A stretch of 53,460 bases of DNA, from the NCBI RefSeq assembly GCF_019802055.1, contig NZ_JAHVHW010000010.1, positions 1-53,460 of the forward strand, in the 5' to 3' direction. This DNA comes from Ferrimonas balearica. GTDB lineage: Bacteria > Pseudomonadota > Gammaproteobacteria > Enterobacterales > Shewanellaceae. Position 1 is the stretch's first letter; each line of letters starts with the position of its first letter. The notes under the pieces were generated by a model. The model had not been told where the DNA came from. It saw only the letters and a program-made list of their open reading frames with translations, and searched no databases. The position numbers and the translations under genes were made by a program. This document shows, one piece after another, positions 8,225 to 27,728 of this stretch.

Positions 8225-8728
8225 ATGGCAATGAACCTCGAAGGCAAGAAAGCAATTGTTGCTGAGGTCAATGAAGCTGCCAAAGGTGCTCTGTCTGCTG
8301 TTGTTGCCGACTGTCGCGGCGTAACTGTAGGCAAGATGACCGCTCTGCGTAAGCAAGCTCGTGAAGCTGGTGTTGTTATGCGCGTTGTGCGTAACACTCT
8401 GGCCAAGCGCGCTGTTGAAGGTACCTCTTACGAGTGCCTGAGCGACGCATTTGTTGGTCCGACCCTGATCGCTTTCTCTATCGAGCACCCCGGTGCTGCG
8501 GCGCGTCTGTTCAAAGACTTCGCCAAAGATGAGCAAGCTTTTGAGGTCAAAGCACTGGCATACGAAGGGGAGCTGATCCCTGCCGAGCAGATTGACCGTC
8601 TGGCTAAGCTGCCGACTTACGAAGAAGCGATTGCACAGTTGATGATGACCATGAAGGAAGCATCTGCTGGCAAGCTGGTTCGTACTCTGGCTGCTCTGCG
8701 CGACCAAAAAGAAGAGCAAGCTGCCTAA
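8225..8728 (+). CDS. rplJ: 50S ribosomal protein L10
   Basis: L10 anchors the L7/L12 dimers to the ribosome stalk and is the repressor that acts on its own leader. Seen: [36 protein letters not shown] and the C-terminal helix [18 protein letters not shown] that carries L12 dimers; 167 aa against 165 in E. coli. rplL follows after 48 nt. Confidence 0.98.
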   Translation: MAMNLEGKKAIVAEVNEAAKGALSAVVADCRGVTVGKMTALRKQAREAGVVMRVVRNTLAKRAVEGTSYECLSDAFVGPTLIAFSIEHPGAAARLFKDFAKDEQAFEVKALAYEGELIPAEQIDRLAKLPTYEEAIAQLMMTMKEASAGKLVRTLAALRDQKEEQAA

Positions 8729-8776
8729 TTCTGTTGGCCGCTTAACCTTTTACAGTAATTTTTAGGATTGTTAGTA

Positions 8777-9145
8777 ATGTCTATCACCAAAGACCAAATC
8801 ATCGAAGCCGTTGCAGCTATGTCTGTAATGGAAGTTGTTGAACTGATCGAAGCTATGGAAGAGAAGTTCGGTGTTTCTGCTGCTGCTGCTGTTGTAGCTG
8901 GTGGCGCCGGCGATGCTGCTGCTGCTGAAGAGAAGACCGAGTTCGACGTAGTTCTGGCTGAAGCTGGTTCCAACAAAGTTGGCGCTATTAAAGCAGTTCG
9001 CGGCGCAACTGGCCTGGGTCTGAAAGAAGCTAAAGCTCTGGTAGAATCTGCTCCGGCAGCTATCAAAGAAGGCATCTCTAAAGAAGAAGCCGAAGCTCTG
9101 AAGAAAGACCTGGAAGAAGCCGGCTGTAAAGTTGAGCTCAAATAA
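8777..9145 (+). CDS. rplL: 50S ribosomal protein L7/L12
   Basis: L7/L12 forms the flexible stalk that recruits translation GTPases such as EF-Tu and EF-G. Seen: N-terminal dimerisation domain with [17 protein letters not shown], an alanine/glycine-rich hinge (about residues 36-52), and the C-terminal domain with [16 protein letters not shown]; 122 aa. The open frame could start at a TTG three codons upstream, but ATG at 8777 gives the conserved MSITKDQ start. Translation is likely coupled to rplJ and set by the L10 leader. Confidence 0.98.
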   Translation: MSITKDQIIEAVAAMSVMEVVELIEAMEEKFGVSAAAAVVAGGAGDAAAAEEKTEFDVVLAEAGSNKVGAIKAVRGATGLGLKEAKALVESAPAAIKEGISKEEAEALKKDLEEAGCKVELK

Positions 9146-9163
9146 GCTATCTTCTAGCTTATT
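9141..9163 (+). other. Intercistronic hairpin after rplL
   Basis: AATAAGCTA (9141-9149) pairs perfectly with TAGCTTATT (9155-9163) around a 5-nt loop; the left arm overlaps the rplL stop codon. With no T-run it is not a terminator. In E. coli this junction is cut by RNase III, so an mRNA-processing role is plausible but inferred. Confidence 0.6.
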
Positions 9164-9181
9164 GACCTGAGCAATCAGGTT

Positions 9182-9213
9182 GGGCTGGTGGTTATTTGAC
9201 CACCGGCCCTTTT
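9182..9213 (+). terminator. Attenuator between rplL and rpoB
   Basis: A 10-bp stem with one G-T pair (GGGCTGGTGG/CCACCGGCCC, 8-nt loop) ends in only four T residues. A partial terminator here lets most polymerases stop after rplL while a fraction continues into rpoBC, the known arrangement in E. coli. rpoB starts about 150 nt further on. Confidence 0.8.
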
Positions 9214-9366
9214 GCGCTATGAGCGCAAGCAAACCCGAGAAGGGTTTGCTTCCCCATCTTGGAACGCGGGCCTGGCAGAGATTATTGGTTGGGTTCTTGC
9301 GCATTTAGGACGAAATGCCTCATTTAGAGCGCATTTTGGATCTTCAATCACGAGCAGAGGAACCAC

Positions 9367-13392
<4,026 letters not shown>

Positions 13393-13427
13393 GCCGTCCG
13401 CTGCCTAGGCAGCCTGGTATCGGTCGA

Positions 13428-13451
13428 GTGCCCCGCTTGCGGGCGGGGCAC
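13428..13451 (+). other. Intercistronic hairpin between rpoB and rpoC
   Basis: GTGCCCCG pairs with CGGGGCAC around an 8-nt loop (CTTGCGGG). There is no T-run, so it should not stop transcription. It may block 3' exonucleases or be a processing site; that role is inferred. Confidence 0.5.
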
Positions 13452-13482
13452 ACGGGTTAAAACCTCCATTTAGGAGACGATC

Positions 13483-17691
<4,209 letters not shown>

Positions 17692-17715
17692 TCTGGCCGT
17701 ATATCGGTAAAGTAA

Positions 17716-17740
17716 GGGGCGCCGAGAGGCGCCCCTTTTT
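17716..17740 (+). terminator. Rho-independent terminator after rpoC
   Basis: GGGGCGCC/GGCGCCCC, a perfect 8-bp stem with a GAGA loop, followed by five T residues. It closes the rplJL-rpoBC unit just before the str-operon promoter. Confidence 0.93.
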
Positions 17741-17780
17741 ATTCTGTGGCGATAAAGCCACCAAGGCCTTTGGCTAATTC

Positions 17781-17809
17781 TTGACACCTACCTGGCAGGT
17801 GCTTAAAAT
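17781..17809 (+). promoter_or_regulatory. Promoter of the str operon
   Basis: A consensus TTGACA (17781-17786), 17-bp spacer and TAAAAT (17804-17809), followed by the discriminator TTCGCGTCCCCC. This is the best-matching sigma-70 promoter in the window and has the GC-rich discriminator of stringent control. Confidence 0.88.
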
Positions 17810-17856
17810 TTCGCGTCCCCCATATGCGGGGATCGATTTTTCGCACCTAAAACTGA

Positions 17857-18258
<402 letters not shown>

Positions 18259-18337
18259 TGGTTCTCCGTTAAGTAAGGCCAAGCACTTAAATCGTTCATC
18301 CTGTTTTGGATAAACCTGAAAAAATCGGAGTATTCCC

Positions 18338-18808
18338 ATGCCAAGACGTCGCGTCGTAGGTCAACGTAAAATTCTGCCGGATCCGAAGTTCGGATCTGAG
18401 CTTCTGGCAAAGTTTGTCAACGTAGTAATGCTGGACGGTAAGAAGTCCACTGCTGAGAAGATCATCTATGGTGGTCTGGCAGCGGCTGCTGAGAAATCCG
18501 GCAAAGCTGAGTTGGAAATCTTTGAAACTGCACTGGATAACATTCGTCCGACCGTGGAAGTTAAGTCCCGCCGTGTAGGTGGTTCTACTTACCAGGTTCC
18601 GGTTGAAGTTCGTCCGGTTCGTCGTAACACTCTGGCCATGCGCTGGTTGGTGGAAGCGGCTCGTAAGCGTAGCGAAAAATCTATGGCTCTGCGCCTGGCA
18701 GGTGAACTGCTGGACGCGAGCGAAAACAAAGGTACTGCGGTTAAGAAACGTGAAGACGTTCACCGCATGGCCGAAGCGAACAAAGCGTTCGCTCATTACC
18801 GCTGGTAA
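18338..18808 (+). CDS. rpsG: 30S ribosomal protein S7
   Basis: S7 nucleates the 30S head and in E. coli represses the str operon by binding the rpsL-rpsG junction. Seen: [20 protein letters not shown] start, [16 protein letters not shown], and [12 protein letters not shown]; 156 aa. The 79-nt gap before it could hold the S7 target. A strong UUCG-type hairpin follows its stop. Confidence 0.99.
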   Translation: MPRRRVVGQRKILPDPKFGSELLAKFVNVVMLDGKKSTAEKIIYGGLAAAAEKSGKAELEIFETALDNIRPTVEVKSRRVGGSTYQVPVEVRPVRRNTLAMRWLVEAARKRSEKSMALRLAGELLDASENKGTAVKKREDVHRMAEANKAFAHYRW

Positions 18809-18815
18809 TGTCCCC

Positions 18816-18839
18816 GGCGCAGCACTTCGGTGCTGCGCC
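18816..18839 (+). other. Perfect UUCG-capped hairpin between rpsG and fusA
   Basis: GGCGCAGCAC (18816-18825) and GTGCTGCGCC (18830-18839) pair over 10 bp around a TTCG loop closed by C-G, the most stable tetraloop type. No T-run follows, so read-through to fusA is expected. It may shield or separate the rpsL-rpsG message from the fusA message. Confidence 0.7.
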
Positions 18840-18886
18840 ACTTATTGTAAAAGCTGGTGCCACGGCGCCAGTATGAGGATTGTATT

Positions 18887-20986
<2,100 letters not shown>

Positions 20987-21068
20987 TGCCTGAAAAGGCG
21001 AATAGGAACTCAGTTCGTTAACAGATCAGGTCCTCTGGGCCTGGTCGCAAATTGAAAGGAAAGACGTC

Positions 21069-22253
21069 GTGTCTAAAGAAAAGTTTGAACGTACGAAACC
21101 CCACGTTAACGTTGGTACCATTGGCCACGTTGACCACGGTAAAACCACTCTGACTGCTGCTATCACCAACGTGCTGGCTAAAGCCCACGGCGGTCAAGCT
21201 CGTGCTTTCGACCAGATCGATAACGCTCCGGAAGAGCGTGAGCGTGGTATCACCATCGCCGCTTCTCACGTTGAGTACGACACTGAAACTCGTCACTACG
21301 CTCACGTAGATTGCCCTGGCCACGCCGACTACGTTAAGAACATGATCACCGGTGCTGCCCAGATGGACGGCGCGATCCTGGTATGTGCTGCTACTGACGG
21401 CCCGATGCCGCAGACTCGTGAGCACATCCTGCTGTCCCGTCAGGTTGGCGTACCGTACATCATCGTGTTCCTGAACAAGTGTGACATGGTTGATGACGAA
21501 GAGCTGCTCGAGCTGGTAGAGATGGAAGTTCGTGAACTGCTGTCCGAGTACGACTTCCCGGGCGACGACACTCCGGTAATCCAGGGTTCCGCTCTGAAAG
21601 CTCTGGAAGGCGAAGCTCAGTGGGAAGAGAAGATCCTGGAGCTGGCTAACGCTCTGGACACCTACATCCCTGAGCCGGAGCGTGCTGTAGACGGTGCCTT
21701 CCTGCTGCCGATCGAAGACGTATTCTCCATCCAGGGCCGTGGTACCGTAGTAACCGGTCGTGTTGAGCGTGGTATCGTTAAAGTTGGCGACGAAGTAGAA
21801 ATCGTTGGCGTTAAAGAAACCGCCAAGACCACCTGTACCGGTGTTGAAATGTTCCGCAAGCTGCTGGACGAAGGCCGTGCTGGTGAGAACTGTGGTGTTC
21901 TGCTGCGTGGTACCAAGCGTGAAGAAGTTGAGCGTGGTCAGGTACTGGCCAAGCCGGGCTCCATCACCCCGCACACCAAGTTCACCTCTGAGGTTTACGT
22001 ACTGTCCAAAGAAGAAGGTGGTCGTCACACCCCGTTCTTCAAAGGCTACCGTCCTCAGTTCTACTTCCGTACCACTGACATCACTGGCACCATCGAGCTG
22101 CCGGAAGGTGTTGAGATGGTAATGCCGGGTGACAACATCCAGATGACTGTTACCCTGATCGCTCCGATCGCGATGGAAGAAGGTCTGCGTTTCGCTATCC
22201 GTGAGGGTGGCCGTACCGTAGGTGCTGGTGTAGTAGCGACCATCGTTGAGTAA
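21069..22253 (+). CDS. tuf: Elongation factor Tu, copy 2
   Basis: Second EF-Tu gene, at the standard str-operon position after fusA. The 394-aa product matches copy 1 (4396-5580) except for Ala instead of Thr at residue 252; DNA differences are scattered third-position changes. Start is GTG here and ATG in copy 1, with AAAGGA upstream. The near-identity continues through the stop and terminator, then stops abruptly, as expected from gene conversion. It is the last str gene; the exopolysaccharide cluster begins 166 nt later. Confidence 0.98.
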   Translation: MSKEKFERTKPHVNVGTIGHVDHGKTTLTAAITNVLAKAHGGQARAFDQIDNAPEERERGITIAASHVEYDTETRHYAHVDCPGHADYVKNMITGAAQMDGAILVCAATDGPMPQTREHILLSRQVGVPYIIVFLNKCDMVDDEELLELVEMEVRELLSEYDFPGDDTPVIQGSALKALEGEAQWEEKILELANALDTYIPEPERAVDGAFLLPIEDVFSIQGRGTVVTGRVERGIVKVGDEVEIVGVKETAKTTCTGVEMFRKLLDEGRAGENCGVLLRGTKREEVERGQVLAKPGSITPHTKFTSEVYVLSKEEGGRHTPFFKGYRPQFYFRTTDITGTIELPEGVEMVMPGDNIQMTVTLIAPIAMEEGLRFAIREGGRTVGAGVVATIVE

Positions 22254-22277
22254 TCAACGGTTGCACTAAACCTGAAA

Positions 22278-22301
22278 AGGGCGCCATTTGGCGCCCTTTT
22301 T
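22278..22301 (+). terminator. Rho-independent terminator after tuf copy 2
   Basis: AGGGCGCC/GGCGCCCT stem with ATTT loop and a T-run, identical to the terminator after copy 1. It separates the heavily transcribed str operon from the polysaccharide genes, although some read-through could supply them. Confidence 0.92.
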
Positions 22302-22419
22302 CTTTTCCCTCTGTTTTCCCCGCATTTAATCCCACTTTCCAACCGGCCCCTCCCCACTTTTTGGCTACGCTTAGATCTCCTCTTTCAGTGTCTGTGATGT
22401 GGTTAGGAGGCGGTATCCA

Positions 22420-23295
22420 GTGGAAAGAACGGATCAGTATTTGGCGGTTGAACCCACAGCAACCCAACGCCCCAGTCGATGTTGCCGGGTATCCGTACTT
22501 CTCGCTTCTCTGGGGCGTCCCAGCCTGCTGACGGCACTAAACTCCATCTTTGAAAACCAGGACATCCCCTACGAGGTGGTGCTGATCCTTGATGACCCCG
22601 ATGTGTCGGCAGAGCAGCTGCTGGGAGGGGTGTTACCACAGCACCGGAGCAGGATCCGGGTATTTCAGAATGCAGAAAATCTCGGTCTGACCCGATCGCT
22701 CAATCGCGGCCTCGCGGAGTGCCAGGGTGATATTGTCGCCCGGCTCGACGATGACGACCGGTTTGCGCCAAATCGCTTGCAGCGGGTTGTCGAGCTTTTC
22801 GATGCACACCCGGAGGTGGATGTGGTACTGAGCGACACTCGTGTGGTCGATGGAGAGCGCCACTACCGCCTTACTGTCCCTCATCGGCATGATGAGATTC
22901 AGGCTGCTTTGCAGCGTCGCAATGTGCTGGTGCATTCCGCATTCAATATCCGTCGATCCGCATTGGAGCGGGTAGGGGGGTATAACGACGCGTTCCGCTA
23001 TGCCCAGGACTATGAGTTGTACCTGAGGCTATTGCGTGCGGGCATCCGCTTTATGGGAGTCAACGAAGCCTTGGCTGAGCGGAATGAAGAGGAGGGCACC
23101 ATAACGGTGAGCCGCCGTCAGCACCAGGCGTTGTTTTCTCTGTCGGCGCTGTGTCTTCACCATGCATCGGCATGGCGGGGGGATGGCGAACAGATTCAGG
23201 CGATCTGTGTGGCATTCGCCCGTTTTGTCGCCCCGAAAAGCCTGCGCCGAGGAGTGCGCTGGTTTCGTGCGGTGTCCAAAGGAGGAAGAGCATGA
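22420..23295 (+). CDS. Family 2 glycosyltransferase
   Basis: Predicted cytoplasmic, inverting GT-A sugar transferase building the repeat unit on a lipid carrier. Seen: an N-terminal nucleotide-binding segment (RVSVLLASLGRPSLLTAL), a DDDD cluster at residues 110-113 giving the metal-binding DXD, and the later GGYNDAFRYAQDYELYLRL with the catalytic ED-type acids; 291 aa. The chosen start is GTG at 22420 because AGGAGG lies 9 nt upstream; the frame could begin 7 codons earlier. First gene of the cluster; no clear promoter was found in the 120 nt before it. Donor and acceptor sugars cannot be read from sequence. It overlaps the next gene by 4 bp (ATGA). Confidence 0.88.
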   Translation: MERTDQYLAVEPTATQRPSRCCRVSVLLASLGRPSLLTALNSIFENQDIPYEVVLILDDPDVSAEQLLGGVLPQHRSRIRVFQNAENLGLTRSLNRGLAECQGDIVARLDDDDRFAPNRLQRVVELFDAHPEVDVVLSDTRVVDGERHYRLTVPHRHDEIQAALQRRNVLVHSAFNIRRSALERVGGYNDAFRYAQDYELYLRLLRAGIRFMGVNEALAERNEEEGTITVSRRQHQALFSLSALCLHHASAWRGDGEQIQAICVAFARFVAPKSLRRGVRWFRAVSKGGRA

Positions 23296-24425
23296 CATCA
23301 GGCAACACGGTGTTGGTGATCTTCTCCTATGGCATGTCCGCCACCCGCTGGAAACAGATGGGGATTCTCTCGAAAGAGAAAGTGATTTTTGAGGCGTACC
23401 TGGAATCCGGATTGGCTGATAGGGTGCTTTGGTTTACCTATCATCCGGACGATTCCAGGCTGGTGGCGGAGGAGCAACAAGCGGGTCGTCTGCACCCCGG
23501 GATCCAGGTCATCCCTGCGCCCGATTGGGCCGTTAACCCCCTGGGCAAACTGGTCTATTCCCTGATAGGCCCATGGCTACAACGAAGGGCATTCGGTCAG
23601 GCGACGGCGATGATCAACCACCAAACCAGCGGCTGTTGGACGGGCTTGATGGCCCGCTTGCTGTTAGGCGGCCGCTTTGTCTATCGCTATGGCCATTCAT
23701 TGTGGCGTCGGCATCTTGATCGCAAGCAGTACGCCAGGTTGGCCTTCTCCTGGCCGCTGGACCGATTGGCTCTGGCCTGTTCCGACCATGCGCTGGTGTG
23801 CACGGAGAGTGACTATCGTGCGACCTCCCAGGCTCCCCACATCAGCCATTGCCCCAATTTCGTGGAAGTGGGGCGCAGTGCCTGTGATGCTCCGCCTCCC
23901 TCGGAAAGGCCGGAGCGAGCCGCTTATGTGGGGCGGCTGATGCCATTCAAGAACCTGTTCGCACTGATTGAGGCTTGTGCTGCTCACGGTTTGCCCCTTG
24001 ATCTGTATGGTGATGGCCCCCTGCGCGACGAGCTGGAAACCTATGCGGATTCGATCGGTGCCAACTGCCGCTTTCTTGGTGTGCGCCCCAATGAGGAGGT
24101 TCGCGCGGCGCTGCCAGGCTATCGTTGGTTTTTCCTGGTCAGCAACTATGAGGCGATGCCTAAGGCGTTGCTGGAGGGGATGGCTGCGGGTTGCGTCTGT
24201 GTGGCAGCCCCCAACTATGGTTGTGCTGAAGTGATTGAAGACGGTGTGGATGGGGTACTCAGTACTGACTGGAGTGCCGCCGCCATTCTGGAGGCGATGC
24301 TCCGGGCCGAAAGTGGCGATATGGACGCTATGGCGCGACGGGCCATGAGCAAAGTGCAGGAGCAGTATTCCCTGGAGCGTATTCTGATGCTGCATCGGCA
24401 GGCCCTGCTGGGGAGTGGCAGATGA
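23292..24425 (+). CDS. Family 4 glycosyltransferase
   Basis: Predicted GT-B retaining glycosyltransferase of the repeat-unit pathway. Seen: C-terminal donor domain with GRLMPFKN (from about residue 214), YGDGPLRDELE, and the EX7E motif EAMPKALLE with both glutamates (287 and 295). 377 aa. The open frame extends 47 codons upstream inside the previous gene; the ATG at 23292 is chosen because it forms an ATGA overlap and follows GGAGGAAG. The N-terminal acceptor half has no recognisable specificity feature. Translationally coupled to both neighbours. Confidence 0.87.
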   Translation: MTSGNTVLVIFSYGMSATRWKQMGILSKEKVIFEAYLESGLADRVLWFTYHPDDSRLVAEEQQAGRLHPGIQVIPAPDWAVNPLGKLVYSLIGPWLQRRAFGQATAMINHQTSGCWTGLMARLLLGGRFVYRYGHSLWRRHLDRKQYARLAFSWPLDRLALACSDHALVCTESDYRATSQAPHISHCPNFVEVGRSACDAPPPSERPERAAYVGRLMPFKNLFALIEACAAHGLPLDLYGDGPLRDELETYADSIGANCRFLGVRPNEEVRAALPGYRWFFLVSNYEAMPKALLEGMAAGCVCVAAPNYGCAEVIEDGVDGVLSTDWSAAAILEAMLRAESGDMDAMARRAMSKVQEQYSLERILMLHRQALLGSGR

Positions 24426-25717
24426 ACAACACCATGACCCTCGCTCGGGCTTACCCTCAAACACTCACCGGTTTGGGACTCTTCCTGCTGTTCTGGACCC
24501 TTGCGGTCATCATGGTGAAGCTCGAAATGGGTTTGCCTGCCCGAGTCTGGGTGCTGTTATTGGGCCTGGGCTGGTTTGCGCTGATGTTCAGGGTACCCTG
24601 GCGGACGTTGCTGAACGATAACGCCCACCTCAATGCCTTAGCCGCAATCATGCTGGTTGGTGTGCTCACTACGCTATTAAATTCACTGGACTGGAGCAAT
24701 GCCATCCTGATGGCGGTTAAGTGGGCGCTCCAGCCAGCCCTGGCGTTCCTCTTTACCTTGTTGGTTTGCCATCTGTACGGCACCCGGCCGGTGATTCTGA
24801 TCTTTCTGGCGGTGGTCGCACTGACGTCCGTGATTGCCGTATTGCAAGGGCTCGAATTTCAGCCGGCCTGGGACCTGAAGTACCGCTTTGAACAGTGGCA
24901 GGGCCTGGACCGGGCCCAGATCTTCGCCATTGAGCAGGAATCGGGGGGGGATGCCTACCACGATCTGTACCGTTCTCGTGGCCTCTCTTACTCTCCAATC
25001 CATCTTGGGTATCAGATTACTCTGGTAGCGGGGCTGCTCTATTACGCCGCCATTCGTGCGCCACAGCTAAACCCTTTGTCTCCATTCTGGACCTGGAGTT
25101 TGCTGCTGTTGCTGTTGGCTGCAGCCATCTTTTCCGGCACCCGTTCGACCATTGGCGGGCTGGTCCTGCTGCTGCCTCTGCACTTTCTGTTTTGCCATAG
25201 CAGGCGGGGACTGGCGGTACTGCTGGCACTCCTGTTCGCTTTGATGCTGCCTTTGCTGTTTATGCTGGCGTCCGAACTTCTGGATTTACGGATTTTCAGT
25301 ACTTCTGACTCCAGCATGCACTCCAGAGTGCCCCTTACGCTGCTTGGCCTGCAGTTGTTCTGGGACAACCCACTCGGGCATGGCTGGCTGATTGAGGCGA
25401 GTGACCTTGCTGATCAGTATTGGCACCGGCTCTACCAGATAGACAATGCTGAAGTGGTGGTGTACCGGGGTATCCATAACCACGCGGTGAAGATGTTGTT
25501 TGTCTATGGCGTCTTTGGGGCAGGGATCCTGGTGCACTATCTGATTAAGCTGAAGCAGCAGTTTGGCGTTGCCATTCTGGTGGCGTTGGCCCCCTATGGA
25601 TTCCATGCGCTGTTCCACAACGATGGGATCTTCCTGGGGGGGAACTACATCTGGGTATGGTTGGGGATCATGCACTGCTATTGGATGGAGCGGGGGCAAG
25701 ATGACTCGACGGCTTAA
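24422..25717 (+). CDS. O-antigen ligase/polymerase family membrane protein (Wzy-like)
   Basis: 431 aa with about ten to twelve hydrophobic segments and a larger periplasmic-type loop between them containing YRSRGLSYSPIHLGYQ and, further on, HSRVPLTLLGLQLFWDNPLGHGW and YRGIHNHAVKMLFVYGVFG. This layout and the G-NPLGHGW...HN pattern are typical of the Wzy_C family (O-antigen ligases and polymerases). In a cluster with a flippase and a Wzc-type co-polymerase, polymerisation of lipid-linked repeat units in the periplasm is the likely role. A ligase role is possible but less likely since no lipopolysaccharide genes are nearby. Start ATG overlaps the preceding stop by 4 bp. Confidence 0.8.
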   Translation: MNNTMTLARAYPQTLTGLGLFLLFWTLAVIMVKLEMGLPARVWVLLLGLGWFALMFRVPWRTLLNDNAHLNALAAIMLVGVLTTLLNSLDWSNAILMAVKWALQPALAFLFTLLVCHLYGTRPVILIFLAVVALTSVIAVLQGLEFQPAWDLKYRFEQWQGLDRAQIFAIEQESGGDAYHDLYRSRGLSYSPIHLGYQITLVAGLLYYAAIRAPQLNPLSPFWTWSLLLLLLAAAIFSGTRSTIGGLVLLLPLHFLFCHSRRGLAVLLALLFALMLPLLFMLASELLDLRIFSTSDSSMHSRVPLTLLGLQLFWDNPLGHGWLIEASDLADQYWHRLYQIDNAEVVVYRGIHNHAVKMLFVYGVFGAGILVHYLIKLKQQFGVAILVALAPYGFHALFHNDGIFLGGNYIWVWLGIMHCYWMERGQDDSTA

Positions 25718-26816
25718 GGTGGTTTGGCTCGGTGGACGTGGCTTTCACTCCAGCTATGGGGGGGTCGAAAACGCCATACGGGAACTGGCAAAGGAGAGCG
25801 CCCGCCTTGAGGATATTGAACCTTGGGTAACGGGCAAAGGCCGCAGTTGGTGGTTTGTTCAGAAGCAGGATTCCGGCGTCAATCTGGTCGAAGCTCCTAA
25901 ATGGCTGGGGCGTTTGGGTCATGCAATCTGCAGCCTGGGGTTGCTGCTGTACGTGATAGCCAGAGTCCGGCCCGACACGCTTTTCCTGTTTGCCTCAGGC
26001 CCCAGTCTTTTATCGGTTATTGGACGTGGCTTTGGTGCTCATACGGTTGCCTGTTTGAGAGCGATTGACAGCCAGCGGGATGGGTGGCGTGGACTTAATC
26101 AGGGAATACTGAGGCTGGGTGAGTATGCGGCGACCCATGTCGCCCACCAGTGCACGGTGAACAGTTTGGCGATGCAGCGTTTTTTTGCGGCGAAAGGGCT
26201 GGACACCATCTATATCCCTAACGGCATTACGCCTTTGGCTGAACCTCTTCCTGGCTATCTGGAGAGCTTGAATGTGTCGCCCGAGGGCTATCTGCTGTAT
26301 GCCGGAAGGCTGGATCCGGTAAAGCGTCTGGATGTGTTGCTGGAGGCACATCAGCAACTGCCTGAGAGCTCCCGCCCACCCCTGATTGTCGCGGGTGGAA
26401 AGTGCAAGTCTCCGCAATACCAGACTAAGCTGGAGAGGCTGGCCTCTAAGCAGGTGCGGTTCCTGGGGCATGTGGGCCAGAGGGAGATGTCTACGCTGAT
26501 GGCCCATTGCAGCCTGTTTGTTTTGCCTTCCGTATTGGAGGGGATGTCCAATAGCCTGCTGACGGCAATGGGGGCGGGCAGATGCGTATTGTGTGCCGAT
26601 GTACCAGAGAACGCGGACGTTGTTGCTGGTGATCCAAGGGTTCTGTTTGAGGCTGATAACGTCAATGCCCTTCGAGAGCAACTGACGGCTCACCTTGAGC
26701 AGAAACAGCGTAGGCAAGAGGTCGCTAAAACCATCAAAACCTTATCGAACAACTACAGTTGGCGCGAATCAGCAGCGGCGTTTTGCCAGCTAGCGCGTGA
26801 GGGGAGGGGAGGATGA
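25701..26816 (+). CDS. Family 4 glycosyltransferase with altered EX7E motif
   Basis: Predicted GT-B glycosyltransferase, 371 aa. Seen: N-terminal glycine loop GGRGFHSSYGGVENAIREL, donor domain starting YAGRLDPVKRLDVLLEA, RFLGHVGQREM, and LPSVLEGMSNSLLTAMGAG. In the last segment the first glutamate (280) of EX7E is present but the second position is Thr288. The frame is open further upstream within the polymerase gene; ATG at 25701 matches family starts, and the genes overlap by 17 bp. The start overlap implies coupled translation. Sugar specificity cannot be assigned. Confidence 0.85.
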   Translation: MTRRLKVVWLGGRGFHSSYGGVENAIRELAKESARLEDIEPWVTGKGRSWWFVQKQDSGVNLVEAPKWLGRLGHAICSLGLLLYVIARVRPDTLFLFASGPSLLSVIGRGFGAHTVACLRAIDSQRDGWRGLNQGILRLGEYAATHVAHQCTVNSLAMQRFFAAKGLDTIYIPNGITPLAEPLPGYLESLNVSPEGYLLYAGRLDPVKRLDVLLEAHQQLPESSRPPLIVAGGKCKSPQYQTKLERLASKQVRFLGHVGQREMSTLMAHCSLFVLPSVLEGMSNSLLTAMGAGRCVLCADVPENADVVAGDPRVLFEADNVNALREQLTAHLEQKQRRQEVAKTIKTLSNNYSWRESAAAFCQLAREGRGG

Positions 26817-27685
26817 ACAGATCGGACTTAATCACTGTTGTAATTACCACATACAACCGCCCGGATCGTTTGGCCAAGGCGATCGCCAGCGTAGCGGCAC
26901 AGGACTACCCGAATCTCGAGCTGGTGGTTGTAGACGATTGCTCGTCCAAAGATTATTCCTCGGTGCTTAAAGGGGCTTCTATCCCCCTGCGTTACTTCAG
27001 ACAGGAGCGGAATCAGGGGGCCTGTGCTGCCCGCAACCTGGGTATCCGTGAAGCCAAGGGGAAATGGATTGCGTTTCTGGATGACGATGATCAGTGGGCG
27101 CCTGAAAAGCTGTCTCGGCAAGTTGCCGCCATCGGAGAGGCGGATCTGTGCCTTTGTGGTTACCGGGTGATTGAGAACGGTCATGTTCAAGTGCTCCCCC
27201 TTAAGCAGATCAGTGCAAAGCGCCTGTTCCGGTACAACCGGATATGTGGTACCAGCGGAGTCTTGGGCCGGACTGAGGCGCTGCGTCAGGAGGGGTTTGA
27301 CGAGTCCCTGGTCTGCTCCCAGGACTGGGACCTGTTCTTACGTTATGCACTGCGTCAGCCCCTCCGTTATGTGGCGGCGCCGCTGTGTTTGTTCAGTGAT
27401 GGCTCGCACGAACGGATAAGCAATAGCGCCAAGGCACTGTCGATTCCTCAGATTGAGCGCCGTCTTCTGGCCGTAGAGAAGCATCGCTCAGTGATTGGGG
27501 AGGATTGCTACCGCTCTAAAGTGGCGGCGACGGCATTGGCTTACATTGGGTCTCGCAGTAACAAGCTTGAGGCGCTGCAGTTCGCCGTAAATAGGGCGGG
27601 TTGGAAGGCATCGTTGGCCTACCTATTCAATAAAGTGGGACGCCGAAGCAGTGCTTCCCGGCCCACCAAGTTGGCGGAGGAGTAG
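26813..27685 (+). CDS. Family 2 glycosyltransferase
   Basis: Predicted GT-A inverting transferase, 290 aa. Seen: start LITVVITTYNRPDRLAKAI, the nucleotide-binding ELVVVDDCSS, GACAARNLGI, and a DDDD metal-binding cluster at residues 90-93 (FLDDDDQW), then FDESLVCSQDWDLFLRYA with catalytic acids. It overlaps the previous gene by 4 bp (ATGA). It is the fourth glycosyltransferase, so with the initiating transferase the repeat unit may have about five sugars. Confidence 0.88.
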   Translation: MNRSDLITVVITTYNRPDRLAKAIASVAAQDYPNLELVVVDDCSSKDYSSVLKGASIPLRYFRQERNQGACAARNLGIREAKGKWIAFLDDDDQWAPEKLSRQVAAIGEADLCLCGYRVIENGHVQVLPLKQISAKRLFRYNRICGTSGVLGRTEALRQEGFDESLVCSQDWDLFLRYALRQPLRYVAAPLCLFSDGSHERISNSAKALSIPQIERRLLAVEKHRSVIGEDCYRSKVAATALAYIGSRSNKLEALQFAVNRAGWKASLAYLFNKVGRRSSASRPTKLAEE

Positions 27686-27728
27686 TTATGGTGCCTGACT
27701 TCGGGCGGCGCCGGGCCGGAGCAGGCAG

